In this document: positions 35,712 through 45,128 of the stretch, in pieces
Numbering within the stretch: position 1 is the first letter of the stretch
How the letters are laid out: each line of letters opens with the position of its first letter
NCBI RefSeq assembly: GCF_000585995.1
Contig: NZ_CP007410.1
Coordinates: forward strand, 3,313,430-3,377,429
From: Pseudomonas brassicacearum
GTDB lineage: Bacteria; Pseudomonadota; Gammaproteobacteria; Pseudomonadales; Pseudomonadaceae
DNA: 64,000 bases
Direction: 5' to 3'
Notes under the pieces: model-generated
The model's input: only the letters and a program-made list of their open reading frames with translations
Told to the model about the DNA's origin: nothing
Databases searched by the model: none
Program-made: the position numbers and the translations under genes

Positions 35712-37169
35712 TCAGGCTACGATGTCCGAGAGCGCTGCCTGGCCGACGGTGCTGACCAGAAAGTCAGCCACGCCATGCCCGGAGAAGTCCACCGACAGCA
35801 GGCTGTTGCCACCCGAACTCGACAGCACCGCGTCACCCGCCGCCCCCGTGAAGGCATTCACGAAATGCAGGCCCGCACCTTTGGTGATACCGGTCAGGTC
35901 GATCTTGTCAAAGCCACTGACGAAATCGAGGATCTGGTCCGTTGCGCCCGGACGCGAGTCGGTACTGGCGGCGAACACAAAGGTATCCGAACCGGAACCG
36001 CCCCACAGCTTGTCCGCGCCACCAGCACCCCAGAGGATATCGTTGCCGGCACCGCCCTTGAGTTCGTTGGCCACCGAATTACCGATCAGCAGATCGCTGC
36101 CCGAGCCGCCGGTGGCGTTCTCGACAACAGCGCCCTTGGCAATGGAAACGTTACCTACCATGCCGCCAACGTCGGAGAACGAAGCGTCATTGAGGTTGAT
36201 TTTCTGGTTCTGGGTAAAACCGGAGAAATCCAGGGTGTCGCGTCCGCCCGCGTCCCATACCGAGAACACCACTTTGTCCGAGGACGAGGAAGCGCTGAGG
36301 AAATCGCGACCGGTGTTGGAGTTGAAACCGTAGGTGGTGTCGCCGGTCCGAGTGTTGGTATTGACGCCGTAGAGTTTCTGGATGGCCGCGACGTCATCCA
36401 TTAACGGACCCGACGCATAGGCCTCGACGCCACCCTTGCTGAAGTTCTGGTCGGTATTGCTTTCACTCCAGTAGCTCATGACGCTGTAGCCACGGGTGTC
36501 CTGGCCGTAAGTGGCATCATCGTAGGTCGGGCTGCCTTCACCGGCGTTGTAGTCGCCGGGATGCGCCAGGCCCAGGGTGTGGCCGATCTCGTGGGTCAAG
36601 GTCTGGCGGCCGTAGTTATTCAGGTCCGGGTTCTTGTTCTGGGTGTAACTGCTGTTGATCAGGTACCAGGACGTGCCGTCATAACCGGCGCCGGTCCCCG
36701 GCAAATAGGCGAACGCCGCCGCACCGTCCTGGCCACCGCTGTAGTTGCCGAAGGTCATGTGGCCGTCGCCACCGCTGGCCTTCTCGGTGAATGTCACGTT
36801 GGCCACGTCCGCCCAGGACTGCATGGCCAAGGCTGCCTGGGCTTTCTGCTGGGCGCTGAACTGGCTGAAACCGCTGATCCCGTGTTTGTTCATGGTGCTT
36901 GAGGAGGCGGAAGTCAGGAACGTGTAGGTCAGCTCGATCTTGCCGCTGCCGTCCCGGTCCTGATAGGCCGCGCCGTCGCGCAGCAACTGAGTGGCCGCCT
37001 CGTCGACGGAGTACGACGGCTTGCCGTTGACGGTCAGGTCGCCGCCACGGTCGTATTGGTGGCTGAAATTATTGATCTGGTTGAATGCACTACTGGAGGC
37101 CGCCAAGGGTTGCGGGGCCCAGAGCAGTTGTTCGGAAGAATCAATAACGTTGGTTTTGACTTTCGACAT
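35712..37169 (-). CDS. aprA: AprA (AprX), secreted serralysin-type alkaline metalloprotease
   Basis: This 485-residue zinc protease of the metzincin clan has the zinc motif H193-E-x2-H197-x5-H203 followed by the Met-turn S-V-M231-S-Y. C-terminal RTX nonapeptides that bind calcium (G-G-S-G-S-D-L-L and G-G-A-G-N-D-I-L) form a beta-roll, and the C-terminus ends with the hydrophobic type I secretion signal D-F-L-V-S-T-V-G then D-I-V-A. It has no N-terminal signal peptide, as expected. It degrades casein and other proteins outside the cell. The ATG at 37169 with AAGGA nine bases before it is preferred to 37175. It is the first gene of aprA-aprI-aprDEF-lipase, usually under GacS/GacA control. Confidence 0.97.
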   Translation of the reverse strand: MSKVKTNVIDSSEQLLWAPQPLAASSSAFNQINNFSHQYDRGGDLTVNGKPSYSVDEAATQLLRDGAAYQDRDGSGKIELTYTFLTSASSSTMNKHGISGFSQFSAQQKAQAALAMQSWADVANVTFTEKASGGDGHMTFGNYSGGQDGAAAFAYLPGTGAGYDGTSWYLINSSYTQNKNPDLNNYGRQTLTHEIGHTLGLAHPGDYNAGEGSPTYDDATYGQDTRGYSVMSYWSESNTDQNFSKGGVEAYASGPLMDDVAAIQKLYGVNTNTRTGDTTYGFNSNTGRDFLSASSSSDKVVFSVWDAGGRDTLDFSGFTQNQKINLNDASFSDVGGMVGNVSIAKGAVVENATGGSGSDLLIGNSVANELKGGAGNDILWGAGGADKLWGGSGSDTFVFAASTDSRPGATDQILDFVSGFDKIDLTGITKGAGLHFVNAFTGAAGDAVLSSSGGNSLLSVDFSGHGVADFLVSTVGQAALSDIVA

Positions 37170-37502
37170 AAACACACTTCCTTGTTTGTAATGGAACCGT
37201 TTTTGTCAGACAGACAATCTCTGGCGAGATCGTCCTATCACTCGCCCAATGAGGACGTAAGAAAGCTGACACAATTCGAAATCAATCGTCCAGCCATTTT
37301 TTTATTCAATTGCAGGGACAAGCCCTTCCCGCCCATAAACAACAGGCTTTGCTTGCCCTGCTAATACCCGCTTACAGCGAAAACTTGAAGATTGTCGGAC
37401 AAAACCCTATTTAAATATTAAATATCGATAAACACTAAGATGCGGAACGTGGCGCACGCTTTGCCAACTAAGTGCCAGCGAAACGCTATTAATTAATATC
37501 TA
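37170..37502. other. aprA promoter region / LysR 3' end
   Basis: This 333-bp stretch between aprA (reading left) and the LysR gene (also reading left, ending at 37503) must hold the apr operon promoter. It is AT-rich from about 37370 to 37500 (for example TTTAAATATTAAATATCG near 37410). No REP, hairpin with U-tract or small gene with a ribosome site was seen. No GacA or quorum-type box could be identified with confidence. Confidence 0.5.
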
Positions 37503-38408
37503 CTAAATCTCGGCGGTTTTGCGCCCACACACTTCCCGCAGACAGCTTCTGAACCAACGGTGCACGGGGTCGGCATCCAGGCGCGGGTGCCAAAGCATGG
37601 AGATGGTGAACCCGGGCACCGCAAACGGCAGCGCAAAACTGTGCATCCCCACGCGCAGGCTGGCGGTATAGCGTTCCGGAACGCTGGCGATGAGGTCGCT
37701 GGAGCGGGCCAGGCCCAGCGCCGTGGAAAAGCCCGGGACGGTAGTGACGATGTCCCGTGCAAGATTCAAGGGGCCCAAGGCGTCGTCAACAGGGCCGTGA
37801 TCCAGCCCGCGCAGGGAGATGCCAATGTGTCCGCCTGCCAGGTACTCGGAAGAGGTCACCTCTACCCGGCTCAGCGGATGTCCTGAACGCACCACACCAA
37901 TGACGCGGTCGCCGAACAACGCTTGCGTTCGCAGTTCTGGACTGGTGCTCGCGTCCACAACGGCGGTTTCCAGGTCCACGGAGCCCTCGCGCAGGGCTGT
38001 GCTACCCCGGTCCGCCTTGTCCACGAACCGCAGGCGGACACCGGGTGCTTGTGCATTGATGTGGGCCATCAGGTCGAGGGCGAAGTTTTCCACGAACCCC
38101 TCGCGGGTGCGCAGCGTAAAGGTCCGGTTCAACCGCCCCAGGTCCGGGGCTTGCACCGGCCGCAGTGCCGCCTGGGCATCCTGCACCAGTTGGCCGACCT
38201 GCTCGCGCAGTTCCAGCGCGCGGGGCGTGGGCACCAGGCCGCGCCCGGCCCGCACCAACAGCGGGTCGCCGGTGGTTTCACGCAACCGCGCCAGTGCCCG
38301 GCTCATGGCCGACGGGCTCAGCTGCAGCCGTCGAGCGGCCCGGGCCACGCTGCCTTCAGACAGCAGTACATCGAGGGTGACAAGCAAATTGAGGTCAGGT
38401 GTGGACAT
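37503..38408 (-). CDS. LysR-family transcriptional regulator
   Basis: This 301-residue regulator has an N-terminal winged helix-turn-helix (residues ~8-65, G-S-V-A-R-A-A-R-R-L-Q-L-S-P-S-A-M-S-R-A-L) and a periplasmic-binding-protein-like effector domain from about residue 90. The opening D-L-N-L-L-V-T-L-D-V-L-L and R-A-L-E-L-R-E-Q-V are typical of the NodD/LinR-like branch that controls adjacent transporters or oxidoreductases. AAGG lies nine bases before ATG 38408. It is divergent from the MFS exporter with 132 bp between start codons, so that gene is the likely target. Confidence 0.9.
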   Translation of the reverse strand: MSTPDLNLLVTLDVLLSEGSVARAARRLQLSPSAMSRALARLRETTGDPLLVRAGRGLVPTPRALELREQVGQLVQDAQAALRPVQAPDLGRLNRTFTLRTREGFVENFALDLMAHINAQAPGVRLRFVDKADRGSTALREGSVDLETAVVDASTSPELRTQALFGDRVIGVVRSGHPLSRVEVTSSEYLAGGHIGISLRGLDHGPVDDALGPLNLARDIVTTVPGFSTALGLARSSDLIASVPERYTASLRVGMHSFALPFAVPGFTISMLWHPRLDADPVHRWFRSCLREVCGRKTAEI

Positions 38409-38436
38409 GGTCGGAGCCTTGGCGTGCATAGATGGC

Positions 38437-38483
38437 GTTACATGCAGCTATAACATGCAAATGGTGCGTCTTCCGCCATGTTA
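38437..38483. promoter_or_regulatory. TNACATG repeats in the LysR / MFS divergent promoter
   Basis: GTTACATGCA at 38437-38446 and TAACATGCA at 38451-38459 form a direct repeat. CATGTTA at 38477-38483 is an inverted copy. Three related half-sites between a LysR gene and its divergent neighbour suggest the regulator's binding region; this is an inference. Confidence 0.4.
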
Positions 38484-38540
38484 TGCCCGGGCGTAACGTT
38501 CGGGTAGCGCCGATTCGGCCGCGACAGAGAGGAGGACACA

Positions 38541-40003
38541 ATGAAGCCAGTCAATACGCAACACCCCCTGCCGACGGCAACGGGCGCGCAACGGGTCTTT
38601 TCAGCGCGTTGGGCGTTAGCCAGCCTGGCGCTCTCGACGCTGCTGGCCTCCCTGGGTGCCAGTGTCGCCACGGTGGGGTTGCCGACGCTGGCGCAGGCGT
38701 TCAACGCCTCCTTCCAGCAGGTTCAATGGGTGGTGCTCGCCTATCTGCTGGCGATCACCACGCTGATTGTCAGCGTCGGGCGCCTGGGGGACATGATCGG
38801 GCGTCGGCCGCTGCTACTGGCCGGGATCCTCTTGTTCGCCCTCGCCTCGACCCTGTGCGGCCTGGCGCCATCGCTTGGCTGGTTAATCGCGGGCCGAGCA
38901 CTGCAAGGCCTGGGAGCCGCCGTCATGATGACGCTGACCCTGGCCCTGGTCGGCGAAACCGTTGGCAAGGAGAAGACCGGGAGCGCCATGGGGCTACTGG
39001 CTACGCTGTCGGCGGTCGGCACGGCGCTGGGGCCCTCTTTCGGTGGCGTGCTGATCACTCAATTCGGCTGGCAAGCATTGTTCCTGGTCAATTTGCCCCT
39101 TGGGCTGCTGACGTTTTTGCTGGCGTGGCGTTCGCTGCCTGCCCGGCAACCGTCGGTCAAGGTGAAAAAAAACCGCTTCGATGTGACAGGCACCCTGCTG
39201 TTGGCGGCAACACTGGCGGCCTACGCCCTGGCGATGACTTCGGGACGTGGCCACTTCGGCGGGTCGAATATTGCGCTGTTGCTTGCTGCGATCCTCGGCG
39301 GTGGACTGTTCATCCTGGCGCAGAGCCGGGTTGCGTCGCCGCTGATCCCCTTGGTGTTGTTTCGAGACCGACTGCTGGTCTCGGGGCTGGCCACCAGTGC
39401 CTTGGTCGCGGCGGTCATGATGGCGACGTTGCTGGTCGGGCCCTTCTACCTGTCCATCGCCCTTGGGTTGCCCGCAGCGCTCGTCGGGCTGGTGCTGGCG
39501 GCCGGACCGTCCGTTGCCGCGCTCGCTGGAATGCCGGCCGGGCGCCTGGCGGACCGGTTCGGCGTGCGTCCCATGCGCCTCGTCGGGCTGGCGATCATGG
39601 TTCTCGGATGCCTGATGCTGTCGCTGATGTCACCGGTCTTTGGCGTAGGCGGCTATGTCGCTGCGATCGTGGTAACGACCCTTGGCTATGCGTTGTTCCA
39701 GACGGCCAATAACACGGCGGTCATGGCGGACGTTCCCGCCGACAGGCGTGGCGTCATCGCCGGGCTGCTCAATCTGTCGCGCAACCTGGGTTTCTTTACG
39801 GGGCCTCGGTCCTCGGTGCGATATTCGCGATGGCTTTACCGACGAATGGCATCACTTCCGCCACGCCGGGAACCGTCGCAAACGGCTTGCAAATCACCTT
39901 CGCCACCGCGTTGGCGTTGATGGTTCTGGCAGGCGCAATCGCCCTGAAATGCCGCGCGCCAGAGCCTTCGAACAATCACCAGGACACCCCCTGCGAAGGA
40001 TGA
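38541..40003 (+). pseudogene. MFS drug exporter (DHA2-like), C-terminus shifted by a one-base deficit
   Basis: The frame from 38541 gives 459 residues ending at 39920, but the last ~35 residues are arginine/proline-rich and unlike a membrane protein. Adding one G to the G4 run at 39800-39803 restores a hydrophobic C-terminus ending at 40003 and a 487-residue transporter. The intact part has the DHA2 features: R-L-G-D-M-I-G-R-R between helices 2 and 3, and motif C-like G-P-S-F-G-G-V-L. It would export drugs or quaternary amines by proton antiport. It is divergent from a LysR regulator. The deficit may be real or a sequencing slip; without correction the last two helices are lost. Confidence 0.8.
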
Positions 40004-40196
40004 TGGCATTGTGAGCATTCTTGGTTAGGTCGTGATGCAGATCAAAAAAACTGAACCAATCGCAAAACGGACTGAAAAAAGCCACATGCCTTTCATTTTC
40101 AGGTGCTATTTTTAGTTCTCACTGGTAGAGCCATGACGGCTCTTCCTTCCTGACATGAGCTAAAGGAAGCGCTCGATTGAAGAAGGCGGGCAACAT

Positions 40197-40475
40197 ATGA
40201 ATAAAGGATCTTTCAGCAAGGTTACGTTCCCCAACGCCTGCCAGTTAATGCGCTGGCACTTCCACCCCATGGGATTTGAAGCCAGTATGGACGCACCGGG
40301 GAGCATGGTTGCCCGGCTGTTTGACCGTGCCAGCGGCGAGACCATGATCGCTATTGCAGGCATCCCCTGCGCGACCGTGATGAACGCCCCGGATGTGGAG
40401 CGAATCATCGAAGCGGTGGAGGCCGAGCTGGAAGCTTTCGTGCCACCGGTTGGCTTGCGGCGATTTGCCTCCTGA
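40197..40475 (+). CDS. DUF1652 protein
   Basis: This 92-residue protein matches the Pseudomonas-restricted DUF1652 pattern: F-P-N-A-C-Q-L-M-R-W-H-F-H-P-M-G-F near the start, then A-R-L-F-D-R-A-S-G-E, then the C-terminal I-I-E-A-V-E-A-E-L. Function is unknown; many Pseudomonas genomes carry several copies. GGCGGG precedes the ATG, and a textbook terminator follows. A short hairpin (GAGCC and GGCTC at about 40125-40140) lies in its leader. It is convergent with the UvrD-like gene. Confidence 0.85.
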   Translation: MNKGSFSKVTFPNACQLMRWHFHPMGFEASMDAPGSMVARLFDRASGETMIAIAGIPCATVMNAPDVERIIEAVEAELEAFVPPVGLRRFAS

Positions 40476-40482
40476 CAAAAAG

Positions 40483-40507
40483 AAGCCCACATCAAGTGGG
40501 CTTTTTT
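40483..40507 (+). terminator. Rho-independent terminator after the DUF1652 gene
   Basis: AAGCCCAC-ATCAA-GTGGGCTT followed by TTTT: an 8-bp stem, 5-base loop and T-run, 8 bp after the stop codon. An A-rich run upstream (GACAAAAAGAAG) means it may also stop transcription from the opposite strand at the end of the UvrD-like gene. Confidence 0.9.
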
Positions 40508-40547
40508 GTGGGCGATGCCTTTGCACGAGTTCCCGCCAAAGGCTCGA

Positions 40548-43016
40548 TCAACCACGATTCCGGCGATGATCGGCGAAAAACGGTTTCCCCGCCCCGATAC
40601 GGTCCGAAGCTTTCGGCCCATTGGCAGCCTGCCCATCCTGACCGTCAACGTACCAGTAGCAATGCTGCACGGCACGGGTAATCCCCACGTAGGCCAAGCG
40701 CAAAATCTCGTCTTTTTGCGCAGTGTCGTAGGGCTCGGCATCACCATCCCGGCCCAACCCAGCCATTCGGTAGACCTGATTCTTGTAGGGCGAGCTAGTC
40801 AGATGCTGGCAGTCGCCGAGCAAAAATACTGCATCGGCCTGCAGGCCCTTGGCACTGTGATAGGTCATCTGCCGCAGCCGCCGCGCTTCGTAAGGCAGGT
40901 TAGAATCCACATTAACTGTCGAGCTAATATGATTTTGAATCAGTAACTTATCGCTACTTTTTCGATACAACATCAAAATTGAATCGCCCTTGCGATAGTG
41001 CTCATCCAGCCGCTGCGCCAAGCCTTCGTCGTCGCGGTCCAGCACGTTGACTGGGCTCAGCGAACGAGGCTTGCCGCTGGCCTTGGCCTTTTTCCCTGGA
41101 ATAGCCGTCGCTGCGCGCACGATGTGCTCGGCGGCATCGATGATGTGCTGGTGGCTGCGGTAATTGTCGGTGAGCATCACCCGAGTGCTCGTCGGCGATG
41201 GGAATTGCTTGTCGAACCCCGTGAAATAGCTCGGGGAACTGCCACGCCAGCCATAGATCGATTGCCAATCGTCTCCGACACACAGCAAGGAAGAGCGCTG
41301 TGCGCCGCGCCCTACGTGCATGGCCGGGCCACGGCTGCGCACTTCGCGAAGACTGGCGCGAAGCCATGAGACAATCTGCGGCGAAACGTCCTGGAATTCG
41401 TCGATCATCAGGTGTGACAAGGGCCGCAGCAGTGAATCGCTGAGCAGTTTGAAATTTTCCGGCGAATGCTCGCTGAACAACGCGAACATCCGGTTGTAGG
41501 TCATGACCGGCGGCGACTGATCGAGTAAATGATCTTCGAATGCCCGCCAGTAACGGCTCAATGCCTCGAAGAAATAGCGATCCGGGTCATCCTGGGAAAA
41601 ACACATCCGTCCCACGGCATCCGGCACGTCCAGGCCAAGGTTCTCGATAAAACCGGCGGCGGCGACAAAACAATCCAGCAACGGCGCCGAACCCAGCTCG
41701 CCCTTGACCTTGTAATCGAACCCGGGCCCCGCGCTGGCATCACCCGCCAGAGATGCCAACACGCGCTTTGACGCCTCATAACTTTCAAGCCATATCAGCG
41801 GCTTACGACAGAAAGCTTGAAACAAGGTGCGCTTTACCGCCCATTCCGCACGGATACTCAACTTAGCGCCTGGCCGACTCAGCCGGGCGTCTTCTCGCGG
41901 GTCGAAGCCCAACATCACCCAAGCGTCCAAGGATGGGGCGTAGCCATGGCAATGAAATGTCGCGCCATTGATCTCGAATGTCTGGCGATTGGGTTCGATC
42001 CCTTTGATTGGCCAGGCGCCGGCCCTAAACCACAGGTCTTCGATCCCGTCGCACAGCTCTTCGTCACGCTGGGCGGCCAGTTCGGTCACGGCCACGCGTT
42101 TTTGCACATCCGGGTGGTCCCGCTCCAACTCCTTGAGCTGCAATGCATGCCGCGACAACGGTTTGATCAGCTCACGGAAGCGCTCGTCACGCCTGTAAAG
42201 AGCGTGATAGCAGGCGTTGAGTTGTTGGCGCTGTGCCTCGTTGATGCGCAAGTCGAAGGGATTGTCCTGGGCGTCGTCATCGCCCTGTCCTGCACGAGGG
42301 CTCAGGGTCTCGAAGGCCTGGAGCCGTTCGAATCCAGGCAGGCTGCGCACCATGGGCAAGATGCGCGAATGAAAGGTGCGCACCAGGTCGCGAGCGTCCT
42401 TGAGGCTGACCGTTCGCCCCCACAGGGCAAACACTTCAATCAGTTTTTGGATGAAGTCCTTGCGCGACTCACGGGTGAAGGTCACCACAGTCATCGAGTC
42501 CAGCTCGAAACCCAGGTAATGCGACAGCAGCACGATACGCAGCACTAATGTGGTGGACTTGCCCGCACCCGCGCCGGCCACCACCGAAGTCGCGGGCGTA
42601 TCACTGAAAATCATTTTCCATTGCGCCGCACTGGGTTGCGCCTGGGCCGGCAGCAATCGAGCGACATCCGCCTTGATGCGCTTCTTCAGTTCGGCTGACA
42701 ACGGCAGGCGCCAATCGTCAAACAGCAGGTCATCAACCTTCGGGGCTGGATGCTCGGTACTGCGCGAGTCGCGGATCAACAGGACCTGACGACCCTCTTC
42801 CAGCCCTTCGGCCTTGCCTTCTTGATAGCCATAGTCAAAACCGGCGGTATGTCCGCTGCGAAAGCCGTCGGCCTGACCGTGCAGCCAGGAGGCCCGGTGC
42901 TGGGCGCGCAGGCGCGTCAGGCCATGACCAAAAAAGCGAGCGGCCAGGCGCTTGAATAACGGCATCTGGGCCAGGGGCAGTAAGTCGGGGGGAAGATCGG
43001 GAGTGTGTTGCGACAC
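40548..43016 (-). CDS. UvrD/Rep-like superfamily 1 helicase with Gly-x3 repeat N-terminus
   Basis: This 822-residue SF1 DNA helicase has Walker A A-G-A-G-A-G-K-S-T-T (residues 147-156), motif II D-E-F-Q-D-V-S, motif III G-D-D-W-Q-S-I-Y-G-W-R-G, motif IV N-Y-R-S-H, motif V T-Y-H-S-A-K-G-L and motif VI Y-V-G-I-T-R-A. Between motif Ia and motif II is an insertion of about 250 residues unlike ordinary UvrD. Residues 47-75 have glycine at every fourth position, eight times (G-x3 repeat). It starts at a GTG with GGAG nine bases upstream and is monocistronic. Its partner and role (repair, or defence) are unknown. Confidence 0.85.
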   Translation of the reverse strand: MSQHTPDLPPDLLPLAQMPLFKRLAARFFGHGLTRLRAQHRASWLHGQADGFRSGHTAGFDYGYQEGKAEGLEEGRQVLLIRDSRSTEHPAPKVDDLLFDDWRLPLSAELKKRIKADVARLLPAQAQPSAAQWKMIFSDTPATSVVAGAGAGKSTTLVLRIVLLSHYLGFELDSMTVVTFTRESRKDFIQKLIEVFALWGRTVSLKDARDLVRTFHSRILPMVRSLPGFERLQAFETLSPRAGQGDDDAQDNPFDLRINEAQRQQLNACYHALYRRDERFRELIKPLSRHALQLKELERDHPDVQKRVAVTELAAQRDEELCDGIEDLWFRAGAWPIKGIEPNRQTFEINGATFHCHGYAPSLDAWVMLGFDPREDARLSRPGAKLSIRAEWAVKRTLFQAFCRKPLIWLESYEASKRVLASLAGDASAGPGFDYKVKGELGSAPLLDCFVAAAGFIENLGLDVPDAVGRMCFSQDDPDRYFFEALSRYWRAFEDHLLDQSPPVMTYNRMFALFSEHSPENFKLLSDSLLRPLSHLMIDEFQDVSPQIVSWLRASLREVRSRGPAMHVGRGAQRSSLLCVGDDWQSIYGWRGSSPSYFTGFDKQFPSPTSTRVMLTDNYRSHQHIIDAAEHIVRAATAIPGKKAKASGKPRSLSPVNVLDRDDEGLAQRLDEHYRKGDSILMLYRKSSDKLLIQNHISSTVNVDSNLPYEARRLRQMTYHSAKGLQADAVFLLGDCQHLTSSPYKNQVYRMAGLGRDGDAEPYDTAQKDEILRLAYVGITRAVQHCYWYVDGQDGQAANGPKASDRIGAGKPFFADHRRNRG

Positions 43017-43164
43017 GCTGGAAGACTCCGGTGTTCTGAATCATGACGGCTATGGTGTCTGGATTTGCCGTCAGGTTCCACCAAAAAGCTTTGAAGTCAT
43101 GCATTTAGGCGATGAAGTGAAAGTGGTATCCCACATTGGCATCATCGTAGGCTGGGGACCGCTA

Positions 43165-43256
43165 TCGCGAGCAAGCTCGCTCCCACAGGGGTTGTGGCGG
43201 AGTCGGAATCGCAGATCACTGCAAATCCAAATGTGGGAGCGAGCTTGCTCGCGACG
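43165..43256. repeat. Inverted REP pair (GCGAGCAAGCTCGC type)
   Basis: TCGCGAGCAAGCTCGCTCCC on the left and GTGGGAGCGAGCTTGCTCGC on the right face each other. This is the second common REP class of fluorescens-group Pseudomonas and is distinct from the GCGAGGGGA pairs elsewhere in the window. Confidence 0.9.
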
Positions 43257-43355
43257 AGGCCAGTACAATCGTTCACTGCTTATAGATCAATTAGTTACAG
43301 GAACTATTTCGAGGTAATACTGCGATAGCAATCAAGCCTTAATGCATAGGCCAGT

Positions 43356-43382
43356 GACGAGGGAGCTAATTCCCTCGCCACA
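43356..43382. repeat. Single REP-like hairpin after pgm
   Basis: GACGAGGGAGCTAATTCCCT then CGCCAC forms one imperfect hairpin of the GCGAGGGAG class, directly after the pgm stop codon (8 bp). It may serve as its transcript end. Confidence 0.6.
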
Positions 43383-43390
43383 AACCCTCG

Positions 43391-45037
43391 TCACTTGCCA
43401 GCAATAGCAGCATCCACCAACGACTGCGCCTCAACCACCAATTGCTTGAGGTGCTCATCGCCAATGAAGCTCTCGGCGTAGATCTTGTAGATGTCCTCGG
43501 TGCCGGACGGTCGCGCCGCGAACCAGCCGTTTTCGGTCATCACCTTCAAGCCGCCGATGGCCTGGTCGTTGCCTGGCGCATTGCTGAGGATGTTCTGGAT
43601 CTTCTCCCCGGCCAACTCGGTGGACGCGACCTGATCCGGCGACAGTTTGCTCAGCAACACCTTCTGCTGCGGGCTGGCCTTGGCGTCGACGCGTACCGAG
43701 AACGGTTCGCCCAGCTCATCCGTCAGGGCGCGGTAGGCCTGGCTTGGGTCGCGACCGGTGCGGGCGGTCATTTCAGCCGCCAGCAACGCCGGGATCAGGC
43801 CGTCCTTGTCGGTGCTCCACACGCCGCCATCCTTGCGCAGGAACGAAGCGCCGGCACTTTCTTCGCCACCGAAGCCCAGGGAGCCATCGAACAGCCCCTC
43901 GGCAAACCACTTGAAGCCGACCGGCACTTCATAAAGGCGCCGGCCCAAGCGTTTGGCAACGCGATCGATCAAGCCGCTGCTGACCACCGTCTTGCCCACG
44001 GCGGCATCGGCGCGCCATTGCGGGCGATTCTGGAACAGGTAGTCGATGGACACCGCCAGATAGCTGTTCGGCGCCAACAGGCCGCCGGACGGCGTCACGA
44101 TGCCATGGCGGTCATGGTCCGGGTCGCAGGCGAAGGCCACATCGAAACGTTCCTTCAGGCCGATCAGCCCTTGCATGGCATGGCTGGAGGACGGGTCCAT
44201 GCGGATCTGCCCGTCCCAATCGACGGTCATGAAGCGGAAGGTGGAGTCCACATGGGTGTTCACCACTTCCAGGTCCAGGCGGTAGTGTTCGGCAATGGCC
44301 GGCCAGTAGCGCACACCCGCGCCGCCCAGTGGGTCGACGCCCAAGTGCAACCCGGCACCGCGAATGGCATCGAAATCAATGACATTGCCCAGGTCTGCCA
44401 CGTAGGTGTTGACGTAGTCGTGACGGTGGGTGGTATCGGCCTTCAGGGCCTGTTCGTAGCTGATGCGCTTGACCCCCGCCAGCTGGTTGGCCAGCAGTTC
44501 GTTGGCCTTGGCCTCGATCCATTTGGTGATATGGGTATCGGCCGGGCCGCCATTGGTGGGGTTGTATTTATAGCCCCCGCTTTGCGGCGGGTTGTGGGAC
44601 GGTGTAATGACAATGCCGTCCGCCAGGCCCGAGGTGCGGCCTCGGTTGTAGCAGAGAATGGCGTGGGAAATCGCCGGTGTCGGAGTGTATTCGTCACCTT
44701 CGGCGATCATCACGGTTACACCGTTGGCGGCGAACACTTCCAGTGCGCTTGCGCCCGCCGGGGTCGACAGCGCGTGGGTGTCGATACCGATGAACAGCGG
44801 CCCGTTGATGCCCTGGGCCTCACGGTACAAGCAGATCGCCTGACTGATTGCCAGCACGTGCCACTCGTTGAACCCCAGATCGAAGGAACTGCCACGGTGA
44901 CCGGAGGTGCCGAACGCCACGCGCTGGGTAGCAACTGAGGCATCGGGCCGGCCGGTGTAATAGGCCGTCACCAGTCGCGGGATATCGATCAACAACTCTG
45001 CCGGTGCCGGCTTGCCCGCAAATGGACTGACTGTCAT
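43391..45037 (-). CDS. pgm: Phosphoglucomutase (alpha-D-glucose phosphate-specific)
   Basis: This 548-residue enzyme interconverts glucose-1-phosphate and glucose-6-phosphate. The phosphoserine is in T-P-S-H-N-P-P, the magnesium loop is D-P-D-H-D-R-H-G, the sugar-binding loop is G-G-E-E-S-A-G-A, and the phosphate-binding C-terminal motif is R-P-S-G-T-E-D. Length and spacing match E. coli Pgm (546 residues). AGAGG precedes the ATG. It is monocistronic here; in other bacteria it links glycogen/trehalose and central sugar metabolism. Confidence 0.97.
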   Translation of the reverse strand: MTVSPFAGKPAPAELLIDIPRLVTAYYTGRPDASVATQRVAFGTSGHRGSSFDLGFNEWHVLAISQAICLYREAQGINGPLFIGIDTHALSTPAGASALEVFAANGVTVMIAEGDEYTPTPAISHAILCYNRGRTSGLADGIVITPSHNPPQSGGYKYNPTNGGPADTHITKWIEAKANELLANQLAGVKRISYEQALKADTTHRHDYVNTYVADLGNVIDFDAIRGAGLHLGVDPLGGAGVRYWPAIAEHYRLDLEVVNTHVDSTFRFMTVDWDGQIRMDPSSSHAMQGLIGLKERFDVAFACDPDHDRHGIVTPSGGLLAPNSYLAVSIDYLFQNRPQWRADAAVGKTVVSSGLIDRVAKRLGRRLYEVPVGFKWFAEGLFDGSLGFGGEESAGASFLRKDGGVWSTDKDGLIPALLAAEMTARTGRDPSQAYRALTDELGEPFSVRVDAKASPQQKVLLSKLSPDQVASTELAGEKIQNILSNAPGNDQAIGGLKVMTENGWFAARPSGTEDIYKIYAESFIGDEHLKQLVVEAQSLVDAAIAGK

Positions 45038-45128
45038 GCAATACCTCTGGATGGAGTGGCTCGGGAAATGGGATGCAGTTTACTGACAGTTCGACCATGG
45101 CGCGATGGGTTCGATCCATCCCCACTCA

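Larger units (their letters stand above)
43017..43390. other. Gap between UvrD-like gene and phosphoglucomutase
   Basis: This 374-bp region contains the promoter of the UvrD-like gene (leftward) and the 3' side of pgm. It holds a REP pair at 43165-43256 and a lone REP-like hairpin at 43356-43382, and no gene with a credible ribosome site. Confidence 0.7.
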
